A stretch of 64,000 nt of DNA from Streptomyces iconiensis (GCF_028657195.3 NZ_JANCPR020000003.1:248001-312000); one strand, 5' to 3'; shown: positions 34,441-43,329, counted from the stretch's first letter. Made by a program: numbers and translations. Notes: generated by a model not told the origin, from the letters alone.

Positions 34441-34455
34441 TAGGAAACTTTCCTA
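34441..34455. promoter_or_regulatory. ROK-type operator upstream of the repressor gene
   Basis: TAGGAAACTTTCCTA is a perfect dyad (7-bp arms, one central base) in an otherwise very GC-rich region, 54 bp upstream of the ROK start. TAGGAAA/TTTCCTA is the typical core of sites bound by actinobacterial ROK regulators, so autoregulation is likely. I found no second copy in front of the binding-protein gene. Confidence 0.75.
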
Positions 34456-34941
34456 CCGACGCCGGGAACCTAGAACTCCGCCGCCGCCTACGTCAATGGC
34501 CCGGCACGGAAACAACCGAGTTGTAATGCGCGGAGCCACCTCCGCTACGGCCCATGGGGCACGTCTGAATCGGTACGGCGAGCGGAACGACATGCCACCG
34601 TCCCGTGGGCGTGTTGGCGGCGTGATCGCAGTTCCGGCGATCAACCGTGCGGGGACCGTCGGTGCGGCCGGGTGCGGCACCGTCGTTCAACGCCCCTGCT
34701 GGCGCGGACAATTGGTGAGGTCCAGGGCTCGGCCCCGCCCACGCCCGGCGTCAGGTGGCCCAGGTGCCCGGCGGCCACAGCGTTGGGCGGCCACGGAGTT
34801 AGGCGTACCCGGCGGCGGGCGAAACCGGTGCCAGGCATACCCGGCGTCGGGCGAACCTGGTGCCAGGGGTGCCCGGTGCCATAGGTGAGCGGGGCCAGGG
34901 GTGCCCCGTGCCGTGAGTGTGGTGTGGCGCTGCGTCGGGGT
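34456..34941. other. Intergenic region between ROK and LacI genes with tandem repeats
   Basis: Two about 30-bp units of the form ACCCGGCGNCGGGCGAAMCYGGTGCCAGG lie at about 34808 and 34840, followed by shorter GTGCCAGGGGTGCCCGGTGCC variants to 34910. Both flanking genes point leftward, so the region holds the end of the LacI gene's transcript and the promoter of the ROK gene. No coding frame is convincing. Confidence 0.5.
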
Positions 34942-35955
34942 TCACGCACCGTGCCCGGCGCCGTGTGGCGTCCTGGCGGCGGTGCCGGGCGGGGGTGCCG
35001 TCGAGCCACGGGGCAGAACGTGGGTGGGGAGGCGCGTGGTGACGGTACGGCGGGTGCCCGCGTGCACCTCCAGGAGGCGGGCGACGGCGAGCGCTCCGGC
35101 CTCCTCGACGGGTACGTCCAGCGCGGTGACGGGTGGGTCGGTCGCCCCGAGTGCGTTCAGGTCGTCGGCTGCCGCCAGGCTCAGATCGCGGGGCACATGG
35201 ATACCCGCGGCCGTCAGGCCGTGCAGAAGCCCGAGCGCCAGGTAACTGTTGTACGCCACAACTCCCGTGACGGACGGGGGCAGTTGGCGCGCGGCTGCCA
35301 CACCGGCATCGAATGTCGGGTCCAGGGGTCCGAGGATGTGCAGCCGTCCACCGTCGGCCTCGGCCTGCTCGGTGGCCGCCGTGCGGCGCTCGGCGTCCGC
35401 CCAGGAGCCTGCCGGCCCCGAGACGTAGGCGATCTCGCGGTGGCCGAAGGCGCACAGGTGCTGTACGAGAGCAGCGGTGCCGGCCGAGGTGTCCAGCACG
35501 ACGGCGGGCAGCCGGCCGACGCGGCGGTCGACCAGAACGAGGGGACGGTGCGACGCCTGCGCGCGCAGCGAGGCGTCGCTGCCGACGGGGGCGACCATGA
35601 CCAGCCCGTCGGCCTGTTCGCACAGCCGTCCCGCGAGTGCGCTCTCCCGCGCGGCGTCGTACTCGGACACCCCGATGAGCAGGTGGTTGTCGGTCTCCTC
35701 CGCCGCGCGCTGGGCGCCCAGGACCAGGGGGGAGAAGAACGGGTTGGCCAGCGTCGGAACGATCAGACCGAGCATGCCCGTGCGTCCCGTGGTGAGCGCG
35801 CGGGCCGCGCGGTTGGGCTGGAAGCCGAGGCGTTCGGCCGCGGCGCGTACGCGTTCGAGGGTGGAGGCCGCCACCATGTCGGGGCGCATCATCGCCCGTG
35901 AGGCGGTGGCCTTGGACACCCCCGCTTCCCTGGCCACATCCGCCAGTGTCGACAC
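34942..35955 (-). CDS. LacI-family transcriptional regulator
   Basis: 337 residues. The HTH is VSTLADVAREAGVSKATASRA (about 1-24) with hinge helix region ARALTTGRTGMLGLIVP. The periplasmic-binding-like core includes LANPFFSPLVLGAQRAAEE, DGLVMVAPVG and DDLNALGATDPPVTALDVP. The GTG at 35955 follows GGAGGAGCGCGAGG. It is divergent from a purine permease/adenine deaminase pair, and a LacI-type dyad lies in front of those genes, so it probably regulates purine uptake and salvage. Confidence 0.92.
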   Translation of the reverse strand: MSTLADVAREAGVSKATASRAMMRPDMVAASTLERVRAAAERLGFQPNRAARALTTGRTGMLGLIVPTLANPFFSPLVLGAQRAAEETDNHLLIGVSEYDAARESALAGRLCEQADGLVMVAPVGSDASLRAQASHRPLVLVDRRVGRLPAVVLDTSAGTAALVQHLCAFGHREIAYVSGPAGSWADAERRTAATEQAEADGGRLHILGPLDPTFDAGVAAARQLPPSVTGVVAYNSYLALGLLHGLTAAGIHVPRDLSLAAADDLNALGATDPPVTALDVPVEEAGALAVARLLEVHAGTRRTVTTRLPTHVLPRGSTAPPPGTAARTPHGAGHGA

Positions 35956-36686
35956 CCTCGCGCTCCTCCCGCCCGCCGTTCCGCATCCGCCGTCGCATGC
36001 GCCTTCGCCCCACCCGGGGACACCGGCCAACCTGGACCGGCGCCCGAGGCTCACGCCCCGCCCGGTTCGGGTCCGCCCGGCTCGGGGCTCGCCCGGTTCG
36101 GGTCCACCCGATCACGGTCCACTCGATCCCGGTCCACCCGATTCGGGCCAGTCCGGACTCGGTCGCACCGCACCTGTACCGGTCGGACCAGCTCGAACAC
36201 CGGCCGACCGAAGGCCCGGGCAACCTCCGTCGCCCGCCGCGATCGCCTGTATACAGTCCGCGGTCCGCGGTCCGCGGTCCGCAGTCCGCAGTGGCCCGTA
36301 GTACGTCCTCCGTCCGACCGGAGAGGTCTGGGGAACAGTATGCGGAACGTGCCTGGTCGCGCGACGAGTTCCCGAGCCGCACGCGCACCGGAACGGAATG
36401 GGGTTCCCGCGCGGGCCGGTCCATGTCATCCTAGCTGCAACCGGTCTCTGCAACCGATTGCATCGGCATGCGCCACCACCGCACACCGCGCATCGGCGCC
36501 GCACATGTGGCGTCTTGCGGTTCGGCGGTTCGCCGTTCGGCAGCGCGCCGTTCGGCCATCCCGCCGTTCGGTGTCTCGCCGTACAGCGGGTCGCCGTACA
36601 GCGGGTCGCCGTGCCCCAGGTCGCGGACGGCCGGGTCCCCGTACGCCGCACACCGCGGCCTGCCCGTACCAGCCGCCGAGGTAGCG
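35956..36686. other. 731-bp divergent region between LacI regulator and purine permease, rich in short repeats
   Basis: Repeats seen: CCGG(T/C)TCGGGTCCRCCCG variants at about 36060-36160; GTCCGCGGTCCGCGGTCCGC at about 36260-36280; CCGTTCGG copies at 36525-36572; two exact tandem copies of TCGCCGTACAGCGGG (36574-36603). A LacI operator is at 36449-36462. The long leader before the permease has no convincing gene and no riboswitch I can recognise. Confidence 0.55.
36436..36462. promoter_or_regulatory. LacI-type operator with adjacent half-site
   Basis: TGCAACCGATTGCA (36449-36462) is the canonical LacI/PurR-style dyad (TGCAA/TTGCA with central CG). A further TGCAACCGGT at 36436-36445 sits 13 bp upstream as a second half-site. 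It lies between the LacI gene and the permease it probably controls. Confidence 0.75.
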
Positions 36687-38123
36687 ATGCCCCAAGACCG
36701 ACGTGCCGACAAGCCACAGCCCTCGGAGCCCGGGGCGCAGGCGGAGTCCGCCGCGACCGCCACAACGGCCGCCACCGCGACCGCCACCACGGCCGACCCG
36801 GCACCCCAGGAGGGCGGTGGCTCGCGACTGGAGCGCTGGTTCCAGATGCGCGCGCGGGGCAGCAACCCGCGTACCGAGATCGTCGCCGGTCTGTCCATGT
36901 TCGTGGCGACGGCCTATGCCGCCGTCGTCGTGCCGGGGCAGCTCGCCAAGGCCGGGATGCCGCACGGTCCCGTGACCACCGCGGTGATCCTCTCCATCGC
37001 CCTGGCCACCCTCGGCATGGGGCTCTTCGCCAACCTGCCCTTCGTGCTGGCACCCGGCCTCGGCGGTGTCGCACTGGTGGCCGTGACCCTGGTGGGGCAG
37101 GACCACGTGCCCTGGGACGCGGCGCTCGGCATGGTGCTGTGGTCCGGTGTGGCGTTCCTGCTGCTGACGGTCTTCGGCATCCGGGATCTGATCACGCGGC
37201 TGATGCCGATCAACCTCAAGTACGCCATCAGCGCGGGCCTCGGCCTCTACATCGCGCTTCTCGGCTTCCGCGACAGCGGCCTCGTCGTGGCAAAGCCCGA
37301 CAGCGACAGCCTCACCCTCGGTGCCCTCTCCTCGGCGCCAGCACTGCTCGCGCTCGGCGGGCTGGTGCTGCTCACCGCGCTCTCCTCGCGCAAGGTTCCG
37401 GGCGCGTTCCTGATCACCATCGCCGCCGTGACGCTGGCCGGAATCCCGGCCGGGGTCACCGAGGTGCCCGACCATCTCTTCGGAGCCCCGGACAGCCCGG
37501 GCGCCGTGGCCTTCCACGTCGACATCCTGGGCGCGCTCAAGCCGGAGTACTTCCCGTACATCTTCGCCTTCTTCGTCTCGGAGTTCTTCTCGATGACGGG
37601 CACCCTGCTGGCCGTCTCGGGTCGTGCCGGGCTGCTCGACGCGCAAGGCAACCTGCCGCGCATGCGGCGCCCCTTCTACGTCGACTCGGCAGCCGTGATC
37701 GGCGGCGCCGGACTGGGGGCGCCGAGCATGACCGCGTACCTGGAGTCCTCGGCAGGCGCTGACAGCGGGGGACGTACGGGGCTGTCGTCCGCCGTCGCGG
37801 CCTGTGGGTTCGCCGCGCTGCTGCTGATCACGCCGTTCGCGACGCTGATCCCCTCGGCCGCGACGGCGCCCGTGCTGATGTACATCGGCCTCAACATGCT
37901 GGGCGCCCTGCGCAAGGTGGACTTCACCGAGCCCACCAACGCGCTGCCCGCCGCGATGCTGGTGGCCACCACGGTCTTCTTCGGCAACTTCGGCACGGGC
38001 ATCGCCGTCGGCCTCACCGCGCACGTCCTCGTCAAGGCCGCTGCGGGCCGTTTCAGGGAACTGCCGTGGGGCCTGTGGATCGTCATGATCCCGCTCGGCT
38101 ACTACTTCTACACACTCGTCTAG
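36687..38123 (+). CDS. NCS2/AzgA-like purine permease
   Basis: 478 residues with 12-14 hydrophobic segments. Characteristic AzgA-type stretches are TEIVAGLSMFVATAYAAVV, the PFVLAPGLGGVALVA loop (TM3), FGIRDLITRLMPINLKYAIS, FFVSEFFSMTGTLLA and LGAPSMTAYLESSAGADSGGRTGL. Such carriers import adenine, guanine or hypoxanthine by proton symport. The first 45 residues are an Ala/Thr repeat (TATTAATATATTADPA). The ATG at 36687 has a weak CGAGGTAG upstream. Adenine deaminase follows, so adenine is a likely substrate. Confidence 0.9.
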   Translation: MPQDRRADKPQPSEPGAQAESAATATTAATATATTADPAPQEGGGSRLERWFQMRARGSNPRTEIVAGLSMFVATAYAAVVVPGQLAKAGMPHGPVTTAVILSIALATLGMGLFANLPFVLAPGLGGVALVAVTLVGQDHVPWDAALGMVLWSGVAFLLLTVFGIRDLITRLMPINLKYAISAGLGLYIALLGFRDSGLVVAKPDSDSLTLGALSSAPALLALGGLVLLTALSSRKVPGAFLITIAAVTLAGIPAGVTEVPDHLFGAPDSPGAVAFHVDILGALKPEYFPYIFAFFVSEFFSMTGTLLAVSGRAGLLDAQGNLPRMRRPFYVDSAAVIGGAGLGAPSMTAYLESSAGADSGGRTGLSSAVAACGFAALLLITPFATLIPSAATAPVLMYIGLNMLGALRKVDFTEPTNALPAAMLVATTVFFGNFGTGIAVGLTAHVLVKAAAGRFRELPWGLWIVMIPLGYYFYTLV

Positions 38124-38280
38124 CAGGGCCCAGGACACCGCCTGCCAGGCACCCGACACCGCCCGGCAGGGCCCGACACCGCCCGGCAGGGCCAAGGCCC
38201 CGAACACCGGCGGCGCAAGGGCCCGCGAGGTCCGCGAGGGCCCGCGAGATTCCCGTACGTATCCGAAGGAAGCGCATCAC
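38124..38280. repeat. Tandem repeat spacer between purine permease and adenine deaminase
   Basis: About three copies of a 21-22-bp unit (CCCGACACCGCCCGGCAGGG and variants) run from 38130 to 38200. The repeats contain GCCNGGC dyads that can form hairpins. Co-transcription of the two flanking genes is likely but the spacer is long for an operon. Confidence 0.6.
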
Positions 38281-40101
38281 ATGACTGAGCACCAGCACGA
38301 CATCCGCATCAGCGGGGGGAGGGTCGTCTCGGCCTTCACGGGCGAGGAGTTCGCCGCCGACGTACTGCTGCGGGGCGAGACCATCAGCGGGGTCGTCCCG
38401 CCCGGTACGCCGGGCGAGGCGCGCGAACACATCGACGCGAGCGGCATGCTCGTCGCACCCGGCTTCGTGGACGCGCACATGCACATCGAGAGCGCCTTCC
38501 TCACACCGCGCACCTTCGCCTCGGTCACGCTCGCGCGGGGGACGACGACCGTCCTGGCCGACCCGCACGAGATCGTGAACGTGGCCGGTGCCGACGCGAT
38601 GCGCTGGATGATCGATGAGGGCCGTGAGACGGCGCAGACCCAACTGTGGGGCGTGCCTTCCTGCGTCCCCGCCGTCGAAGGGCTCGAACACTCGGGGGCC
38701 AACCTGAGCGCCGAGGACATCGCGGCCATGCTGCGCTGGCCCGGCGTGGTGGCGCTGGGCGAGGTCATGGACTACCGCGCCGTTGTCGGTGACGAGCCCC
38801 GGATGCGCGGCATCGTCGGCGCCGCACGCGAGCAGGGCGTACTGCTCGACGGGCACTGCCCGAACCTGAGCGGTGCCGATCTGAGCGCCTACATGGCAAC
38901 CGGTATCGACTCGGACCACACCAAGAACCGGACCGAAGTCGTCCTGGAGAAGGCGCGTATGGGCATGCTGATGATGCTCCAGGAGAAGTGCCTGCTGCCG
39001 GAAGTCGTCGAGGCGCTGCTCGCGCTCCCGCAGCTCCCCCCGTTCTGCCTGGTCACCGACGACCTGGCCGCCGACCACATCGTCACGGCAGGCCACCTGG
39101 ACCACATCGCGCGGACCGCGGTACGCGCTGGGCTGCCGCCCACCGTGGTGCTGCGCGCGCTGACGTGGACGCCGGCGCAGCGGCTGCGCCTGTACGACCG
39201 CGGTGTCGTCGCACCCGGCAAGCGCGCCGACCTGGTGCTGCTGCGCGGGGAACTCGCGGAGTTCGATCCGGCCGTCGTACTGGCGGGCGGACGCGTCGTG
39301 GCCCGCGAAGGCCGGCCGGCCGAGGAAGCGGCGGCGACCTCGGGCGGCGGCCTGGAGGGCACGGTGCACGTGGAGGCGCAGGACGAGGACGCGTTCCGCT
39401 GGCGGGTCGCGCTGCCGGACGGAACACACACCTTCCGCGCCATGCGCATCAATCTGCGTGACACGTACACCGAGGCCGTGGAACTCGAACTGCCCGTCGC
39501 CGACGGCGAAGTGCTCTGGGAGGGCCGCACGGCGCTGGCACGGGTACGCAACCGCTACGGGCGCGAGGGCACCGTCTTCGCGCCACTGCTCGGCCCTGAA
39601 CTGGCGGCGGGCGCGGTCGCCACGACATACGCGCACGACAGCCACAACCTGCTCACCGTAGGCACGTCCCGCACCGCGATGGCCGCTGCCTCGTCCCAGG
39701 TGGTGGCCGACGGCGGAGGCGTCGCGGTCGTACGGGAAGCGGCCGTACGGGATTCCGTCGTGGACACGGCGGTACGGGAACCCGGCGTCCGGGAAGCGGG
39801 GGACGGAGACGCGCGGCATGCGCCGGGCCGGGACGGTGACGGCGGCGTGGCTGTCGACACCGTCGCGCGGCTGGCGCTGCCCGTGGGCGGTGTGATGTCA
39901 CCGGCGCCCGCGCACGAAGTGGCCGCACGTGCCCGGGAGGTGCGTACGGCGCTGGAGGAGTGGGGCTGGCGGCACCTGAACCCCTTCATGAGCGTCTCGA
40001 CGCTCACCCTCGCCGTGTCACCCAGCCTCAAGATCACCGACATGTCGCTGGTCGACGTCGCCCGCCGCGACCCGGTCACCGGCGTGGTGGACGCGGCCTG
40101 A
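38281..40101 (+). CDS. ade: Adenine deaminase
   Basis: 606 residues, amidohydrolase superfamily; converts adenine to hypoxanthine in purine salvage. The metal-binding HxH is in FVDAHMHIESAFLTP near residue 63, followed by LADPHEIVNVAG, LDGHCPNLSG, GIDSDHTKN and PFCLVTDD, then the C-terminal adenine deaminase domain ending PFMSVSTLTLAVSPSLKITD. A variable insertion (about 480-520, VREAAVRDSVVDTAVREPGV) is encoded by a short GTACGGGA repeat and is not part of the usual domain. It follows the purine permease on the same strand. Confidence 0.93.
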   Translation: MTEHQHDIRISGGRVVSAFTGEEFAADVLLRGETISGVVPPGTPGEAREHIDASGMLVAPGFVDAHMHIESAFLTPRTFASVTLARGTTTVLADPHEIVNVAGADAMRWMIDEGRETAQTQLWGVPSCVPAVEGLEHSGANLSAEDIAAMLRWPGVVALGEVMDYRAVVGDEPRMRGIVGAAREQGVLLDGHCPNLSGADLSAYMATGIDSDHTKNRTEVVLEKARMGMLMMLQEKCLLPEVVEALLALPQLPPFCLVTDDLAADHIVTAGHLDHIARTAVRAGLPPTVVLRALTWTPAQRLRLYDRGVVAPGKRADLVLLRGELAEFDPAVVLAGGRVVAREGRPAEEAAATSGGGLEGTVHVEAQDEDAFRWRVALPDGTHTFRAMRINLRDTYTEAVELELPVADGEVLWEGRTALARVRNRYGREGTVFAPLLGPELAAGAVATTYAHDSHNLLTVGTSRTAMAAASSQVVADGGGVAVVREAAVRDSVVDTAVREPGVREAGDGDARHAPGRDGDGGVAVDTVARLALPVGGVMSPAPAHEVAARAREVRTALEEWGWRHLNPFMSVSTLTLAVSPSLKITDMSLVDVARRDPVTGVVDAA

Positions 40102-40795
40102 GCGCTGCCTCCGAACGACCCGGTACGCACCTTCAGGCCAGGCCAGGCCAGGCGGGGCCAGGCGGGGCCAGGCGAGGCGAGGCGAGGCGAGGCGAGGGAA
40201 GGCGAGGGAAGGAGCGCGGCGCTGCCCCGCGCCCTCGGGCCCCCGGCAGGCCCCAGACACCGGGACCTGCAAGGGGAGCGGATCCGAGCGGCGTTCCCGG
40301 GAGAGGCCCGCTGAGCGATGCCCTTCGCGGGAGACGCGAAGCGTGCGGCCTGTCGCGCCAGGGAGCGCGAGGAGGCGGCCTGTTGCGCCGTTCGGGTCGG
40401 CCGGCGGCCCGCTTGCGCGGGGTTCAGCGGGTCTCCGTGGTCGGCTGCTTACCACCATGGTGCGGCGCGTGTAGACGCGCCGCGTCCGGTCAGTAAGCCC
40501 GGCCGAGGACCCGGGGGCCCGGAGGCTCCGAGGGGCCCGGAACCCCGCCAGGAGAGGACGCACGATGTGCCGCACCTTCGGCCCCTTCGGCACCGTCGCA
40601 CCTTCGCCCCGTTGTGCCGCAGCCGCTCCATCCGGTGCGGTGCGTGCGGCCCGTGCGGCGCACCCGGGCGCACCCGGCCCGCCCGGCCCGCGATACGTCG
40701 ACGTGAACGACGGGCGGGAATCAGACGACCGGTTGCCCGGACCCGGAACCGGAGCAGGACCCGGAACCGGGCCCGGATCAGGCCCCGGACTCGGA
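40102..40795. repeat. 694-bp non-coding region with two repeat tracts and a hairpin
   Basis: A GGCCAGGC/GGCGAGGC array runs from 40135 to 40213. A GC hairpin GCGGCGCGT-GTAG-ACGCGCCGC lies at 40462-40483 (9-bp perfect stem) and may be a terminator. A GGACCC/GGAACC hexanucleotide tract runs from about 40738 and continues into the end of the next gene. No coding frame is convincing. Confidence 0.65.
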
Positions 40796-41245
40796 TCAGG
40801 AGGACCCGGACCCGGACCCGGACCCGGACCCGGACCCGGACCCGGACCCGGAGCGGGAGCGGGTGGGGCGCGTGGCCGGTTCGGTGGGGGCCAGCAGGGC
40901 CCACGCCGACAGTGCGCCCCAGCCCACCGAGACGGCGACCGCACCCGCCCGGCGCCCCCGTCCGGGCAGCGTGGCGCCCAGCAGCGCCGCGTCACCGAAG
41001 TCGGCGGCCATCCGTACCCATGCGGCGGTTCGCAGCGCGTCGCCCTGGGGCGCTGTCATCAGGGCCAGGCCGCTGGCCATGTCCCGCCAGGCCAGCGGAC
41101 GCAGCGACGTGCGGGTCGCGAGGGCCGTGCTGCCGTCCGCCTCCACCAGGCCGGAAGGCCGGGCGAGCAGCCCGGGGCGTGCCGTCACCGCCAGGCCGTA
41201 GAGGGCGGTCGCCGCTCCCACCGCCCGCAAGAGTCCTACGCGCAC
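40796..41245 (-). CDS. Small DUF4267-like membrane protein with repeat-encoded Ser-Gly tail
   Basis: 149 residues with about four hydrophobic segments (GLLRAVGAATALYGLAVTA, WRDMASGLALMTAP, MAADFGDAALLGATL and VSVGWGALSAWALLAP), resembling DUF4267/DoxX-like small membrane proteins. The last 20 residues are a pure Ser-Gly repeat produced by eight or more exact GGACCC hexanucleotides at 40802-40850, where the stop codon also lies. The gene is divergent from the photolyase with about 100 bp between the starts. Function unknown. Confidence 0.75.
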   Translation of the reverse strand: MRVGLLRAVGAATALYGLAVTARPGLLARPSGLVEADGSTALATRTSLRPLAWRDMASGLALMTAPQGDALRTAAWVRMAADFGDAALLGATLPGRGRRAGAVAVSVGWGALSAWALLAPTEPATRPTRSRSGSGSGSGSGSGSGSGSS

Positions 41246-41343
41246 GAGCTCACTCCTTCAGTCATCCGTCCGGCTGCGCGCATTTTGTCAGCCACCGGCC
41301 TCCGTACGAGTACGGCCTGCGACGACCCGGGCGAAAGGAACTC

Positions 41344-42729
41344 ATGACCACCGCCGTTGTCCTGTTCACCTCCGACCTGCGCCTGCACGACCATCCGCCG
41401 CTGTGCGCCGCGCTCGCCAGGCACGACAGGATCGTGCCCCTCTTCGTCCGGGACCGGGGCATCGCCGACGCCGGGTTCGACGTTCCGAACCGGCGTGCGT
41501 TCCTCGCCGACTGCCTGGCCGACCTGGACGACGGGTTGCACGCCAGAGGCGGCCACCTCGTCGTGCGCTCCGGTGATGTCGTCGAGGAGGTGTGCGAGGT
41601 CGCCCGGGAGGCCGATGCCGCCGAGGTGCACATGGCAGCCGGGGTCAGCGGCTACGCACGGACCCGCGAGGAGCGGCTCGGAGTGGCGCTAGGGGAACGG
41701 GGATTGGGGCTGGCTGTGCATGACGCCGTGGTCACGGCCGTACCGCCCGGTGCCGTCGTACCCACCGGCAGCGCGGGCGCCGACCACTTCGCGGTGTTCA
41801 CCCCTTACGCGCGCCGCTGGGCCCAGGAGAGTCTTCGTTCGCCGCTGCACGCGCCGCGTTCGGTGACCGTGCCCGACGGCGTCCGTACCGAGGAGGTCCC
41901 GGCGCGTGACGAGGTCGCGGGCGTCTCGCCCGCGCTGGCGCGGGGCGGTGAGAAGACCGGCCGCCGTCGGATGAACGCCTGGCTGCGCGGGCCGGTCGGC
42001 GCCTACGAGGACCAGCACGACGACCTCGCGGGTGACAGCACCTCGCGCCTGTCACCGCATCTGCACTTCGGCACGCTCTCGGCCGCCGAAGTCGTCCACC
42101 GCGCGCGGCGCGTCGGCGGGGCCGGGGCCGACGCCTTCGTACGGCAGGTGTGCTGGCGCGACTTCCACCATCAGGTACTGGCCGCCCGCCCCGCCGCCGC
42201 CGACCACAACTACCGTGACAAGGGCGACAGTTGGCGCACCGAGGAGGAAGCCGGGTGCGAGGTGGAGGCGTGGCGGTCAGGGCTGACGGGCTACCCGGTG
42301 GTGGACGCGGCGATGCGCCAGCTCCGCCACGAGGGCTGGATGCACAACCGGGGCAGGCTGCTGACCGCGAGCTTCCTGGCCAAGACGCTGTATGTGGACT
42401 GGCGCGTCGGCGCCCGCCACTTCCTCGATCTGCTCGTCGACGGTGACGTGGCCAACAACCAGCTCAACTGGCAGTGGGTCGCGGGCACGGGCAACGACAC
42501 CCGGCCCAACCGGGTGCTCAACCCGGTGCGCCAGGCGCTGCGTTACGACCCCGGCGGCTCCTACGTACGCCGCTGGGTCCCCGAACTCGCCGGGCTCGAA
42601 GGCGCGGCCGTCCACGAGCCGTGGAAGCTCCCGGCCCGCGAGCGCGCCACCTACGACTACCCCGAGCCCATCGTCGCGCTGGACGACGGACTCGCCCGCT
42701 TCCGCCAGGCCCGCGGCCTCGCGGACTGA
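41344..42729 (+). CDS. phr: Deoxyribodipyrimidine photolyase (class I CPD photolyase/cryptochrome family)
   Basis: 461 residues. The N-terminal alpha/beta antenna domain is VLFTSDLRLHDHPPLCAAL. The C-terminal FAD domain has RLSPHLHFGTLS, VRQVCWRDFHHQVL, LTGYPVVDAAMRQLRHEGWM, HNRGRLLTASFLAKTL and VDGDVANNQLNWQWVAGTGN, i.e. all the FAD and pyrimidine-dimer binding signatures. It uses blue light to split cyclobutane dimers. The ATG has GAAAGGAAC upstream. Confidence 0.95.
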   Translation: MTTAVVLFTSDLRLHDHPPLCAALARHDRIVPLFVRDRGIADAGFDVPNRRAFLADCLADLDDGLHARGGHLVVRSGDVVEEVCEVAREADAAEVHMAAGVSGYARTREERLGVALGERGLGLAVHDAVVTAVPPGAVVPTGSAGADHFAVFTPYARRWAQESLRSPLHAPRSVTVPDGVRTEEVPARDEVAGVSPALARGGEKTGRRRMNAWLRGPVGAYEDQHDDLAGDSTSRLSPHLHFGTLSAAEVVHRARRVGGAGADAFVRQVCWRDFHHQVLAARPAAADHNYRDKGDSWRTEEEAGCEVEAWRSGLTGYPVVDAAMRQLRHEGWMHNRGRLLTASFLAKTLYVDWRVGARHFLDLLVDGDVANNQLNWQWVAGTGNDTRPNRVLNPVRQALRYDPGGSYVRRWVPELAGLEGAAVHEPWKLPARERATYDYPEPIVALDDGLARFRQARGLAD

Positions 42730-43059
42730 CACCCGTCCTCCTCACGCGCCCCGCCCACCGGCCCGCCGGCCCGCTTCCCGGCCACCTGCGGCACCGGCCT
42801 GCACATGTTCCGCACCCCCGCACCCCCCCCGCACCCGTCCTGGGCGAGCACAACGCCGACGTACTCGGCGTACGGGAGGCGGACCGCGACCGACAGGCCA
42901 TGTGAGCCGGTGGCGGTCGGTACGGCAGGCGAGCGAGGCCACCGGCAGGGGCAGCCGAGGGGATACGTGCGAAGGCGGCTATGTTGACCTTGGCGTTGGC
43001 CCACGGTCGGCCCGTCCCGAACTCCGTATCCCGTATCCGCACCGAGAAAGGGCGATCTG
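42730..43059. other. 330-bp gap; contains a possible CaiB-type remnant and nothing else clear
   Basis: The left part is C-rich, including GCACCCCCCCCGCACCC near 42820. The short in-frame stretch at about 42831-42905 is listed separately. The last 60 bp contain the promoter and ribosome binding site (GAAAGGGCG) of the next small gene. Confidence 0.4.
42831..42905 (+). pseudogene. Possible C-terminal remnant of a CaiB/BaiF-type CoA transferase
   Basis: The frame ending at TGA 42905 reads APVLGEHNADVLGVREADRD. This strongly resembles the C-terminal APxLGEHTDEVLxELGLSEAE motif of family III CoA transferases. No start codon or upstream domain is present, and the next upstream gene is the photolyase, so at most about 25 codons remain of a lost gene. 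It is short enough that coincidence is possible. Confidence 0.35.
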
Positions 43060-43248
43060 GTGAACGACGAAGACGAGCGCCGCGAACGGTACGCGAAGGC
43101 GCTGTACGCCACGCTCGGCTTCAGTGCGGAGCGGCACCCCTGGGCAGGGCTGGCTCCGGCCCGGCGCGAAGTCTGGTACGTCCGGGCCGACGCGGCCATC
43201 GCCGTGGCGGACGAGGAGATCGCCGAGCGCGGGCGCCAAGCACCCTGA
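43060..43248 (+). CDS. Small hypothetical protein (62 aa)
   Basis: The GTG at 43060 has GAAAGGGCG at good spacing. The product is charged and helical (MNDEDERRERYAKALYATLG, then VWYVRADAAIAVADEEIAER). Similar short proteins with an RYA..L...G...W..L start and an RADAAIAVAD end occur in actinomycetes and their phages, with no assigned function. It is convergent with the glycosyltransferase gene. Confidence 0.6.
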   Translation: MNDEDERRERYAKALYATLGFSAERHPWAGLAPARREVWYVRADAAIAVADEEIAERGRQAP

Positions 43249-43329
43249 ACGCGGCTGGACCTGGAAGCCGGAGCTGCCTCGTCGGTGCCAGGCTTCGGCG
43301 TCCGCGCGGTTCATGCGCACGCGGGCTGC

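Noticed and set aside
40135..40213. Attachment site or mobile element end
   Set aside because: It is a simple GGCCAGGC/GGCGAGGC tandem tract; no integrase, transposase or target duplication is present nearby.
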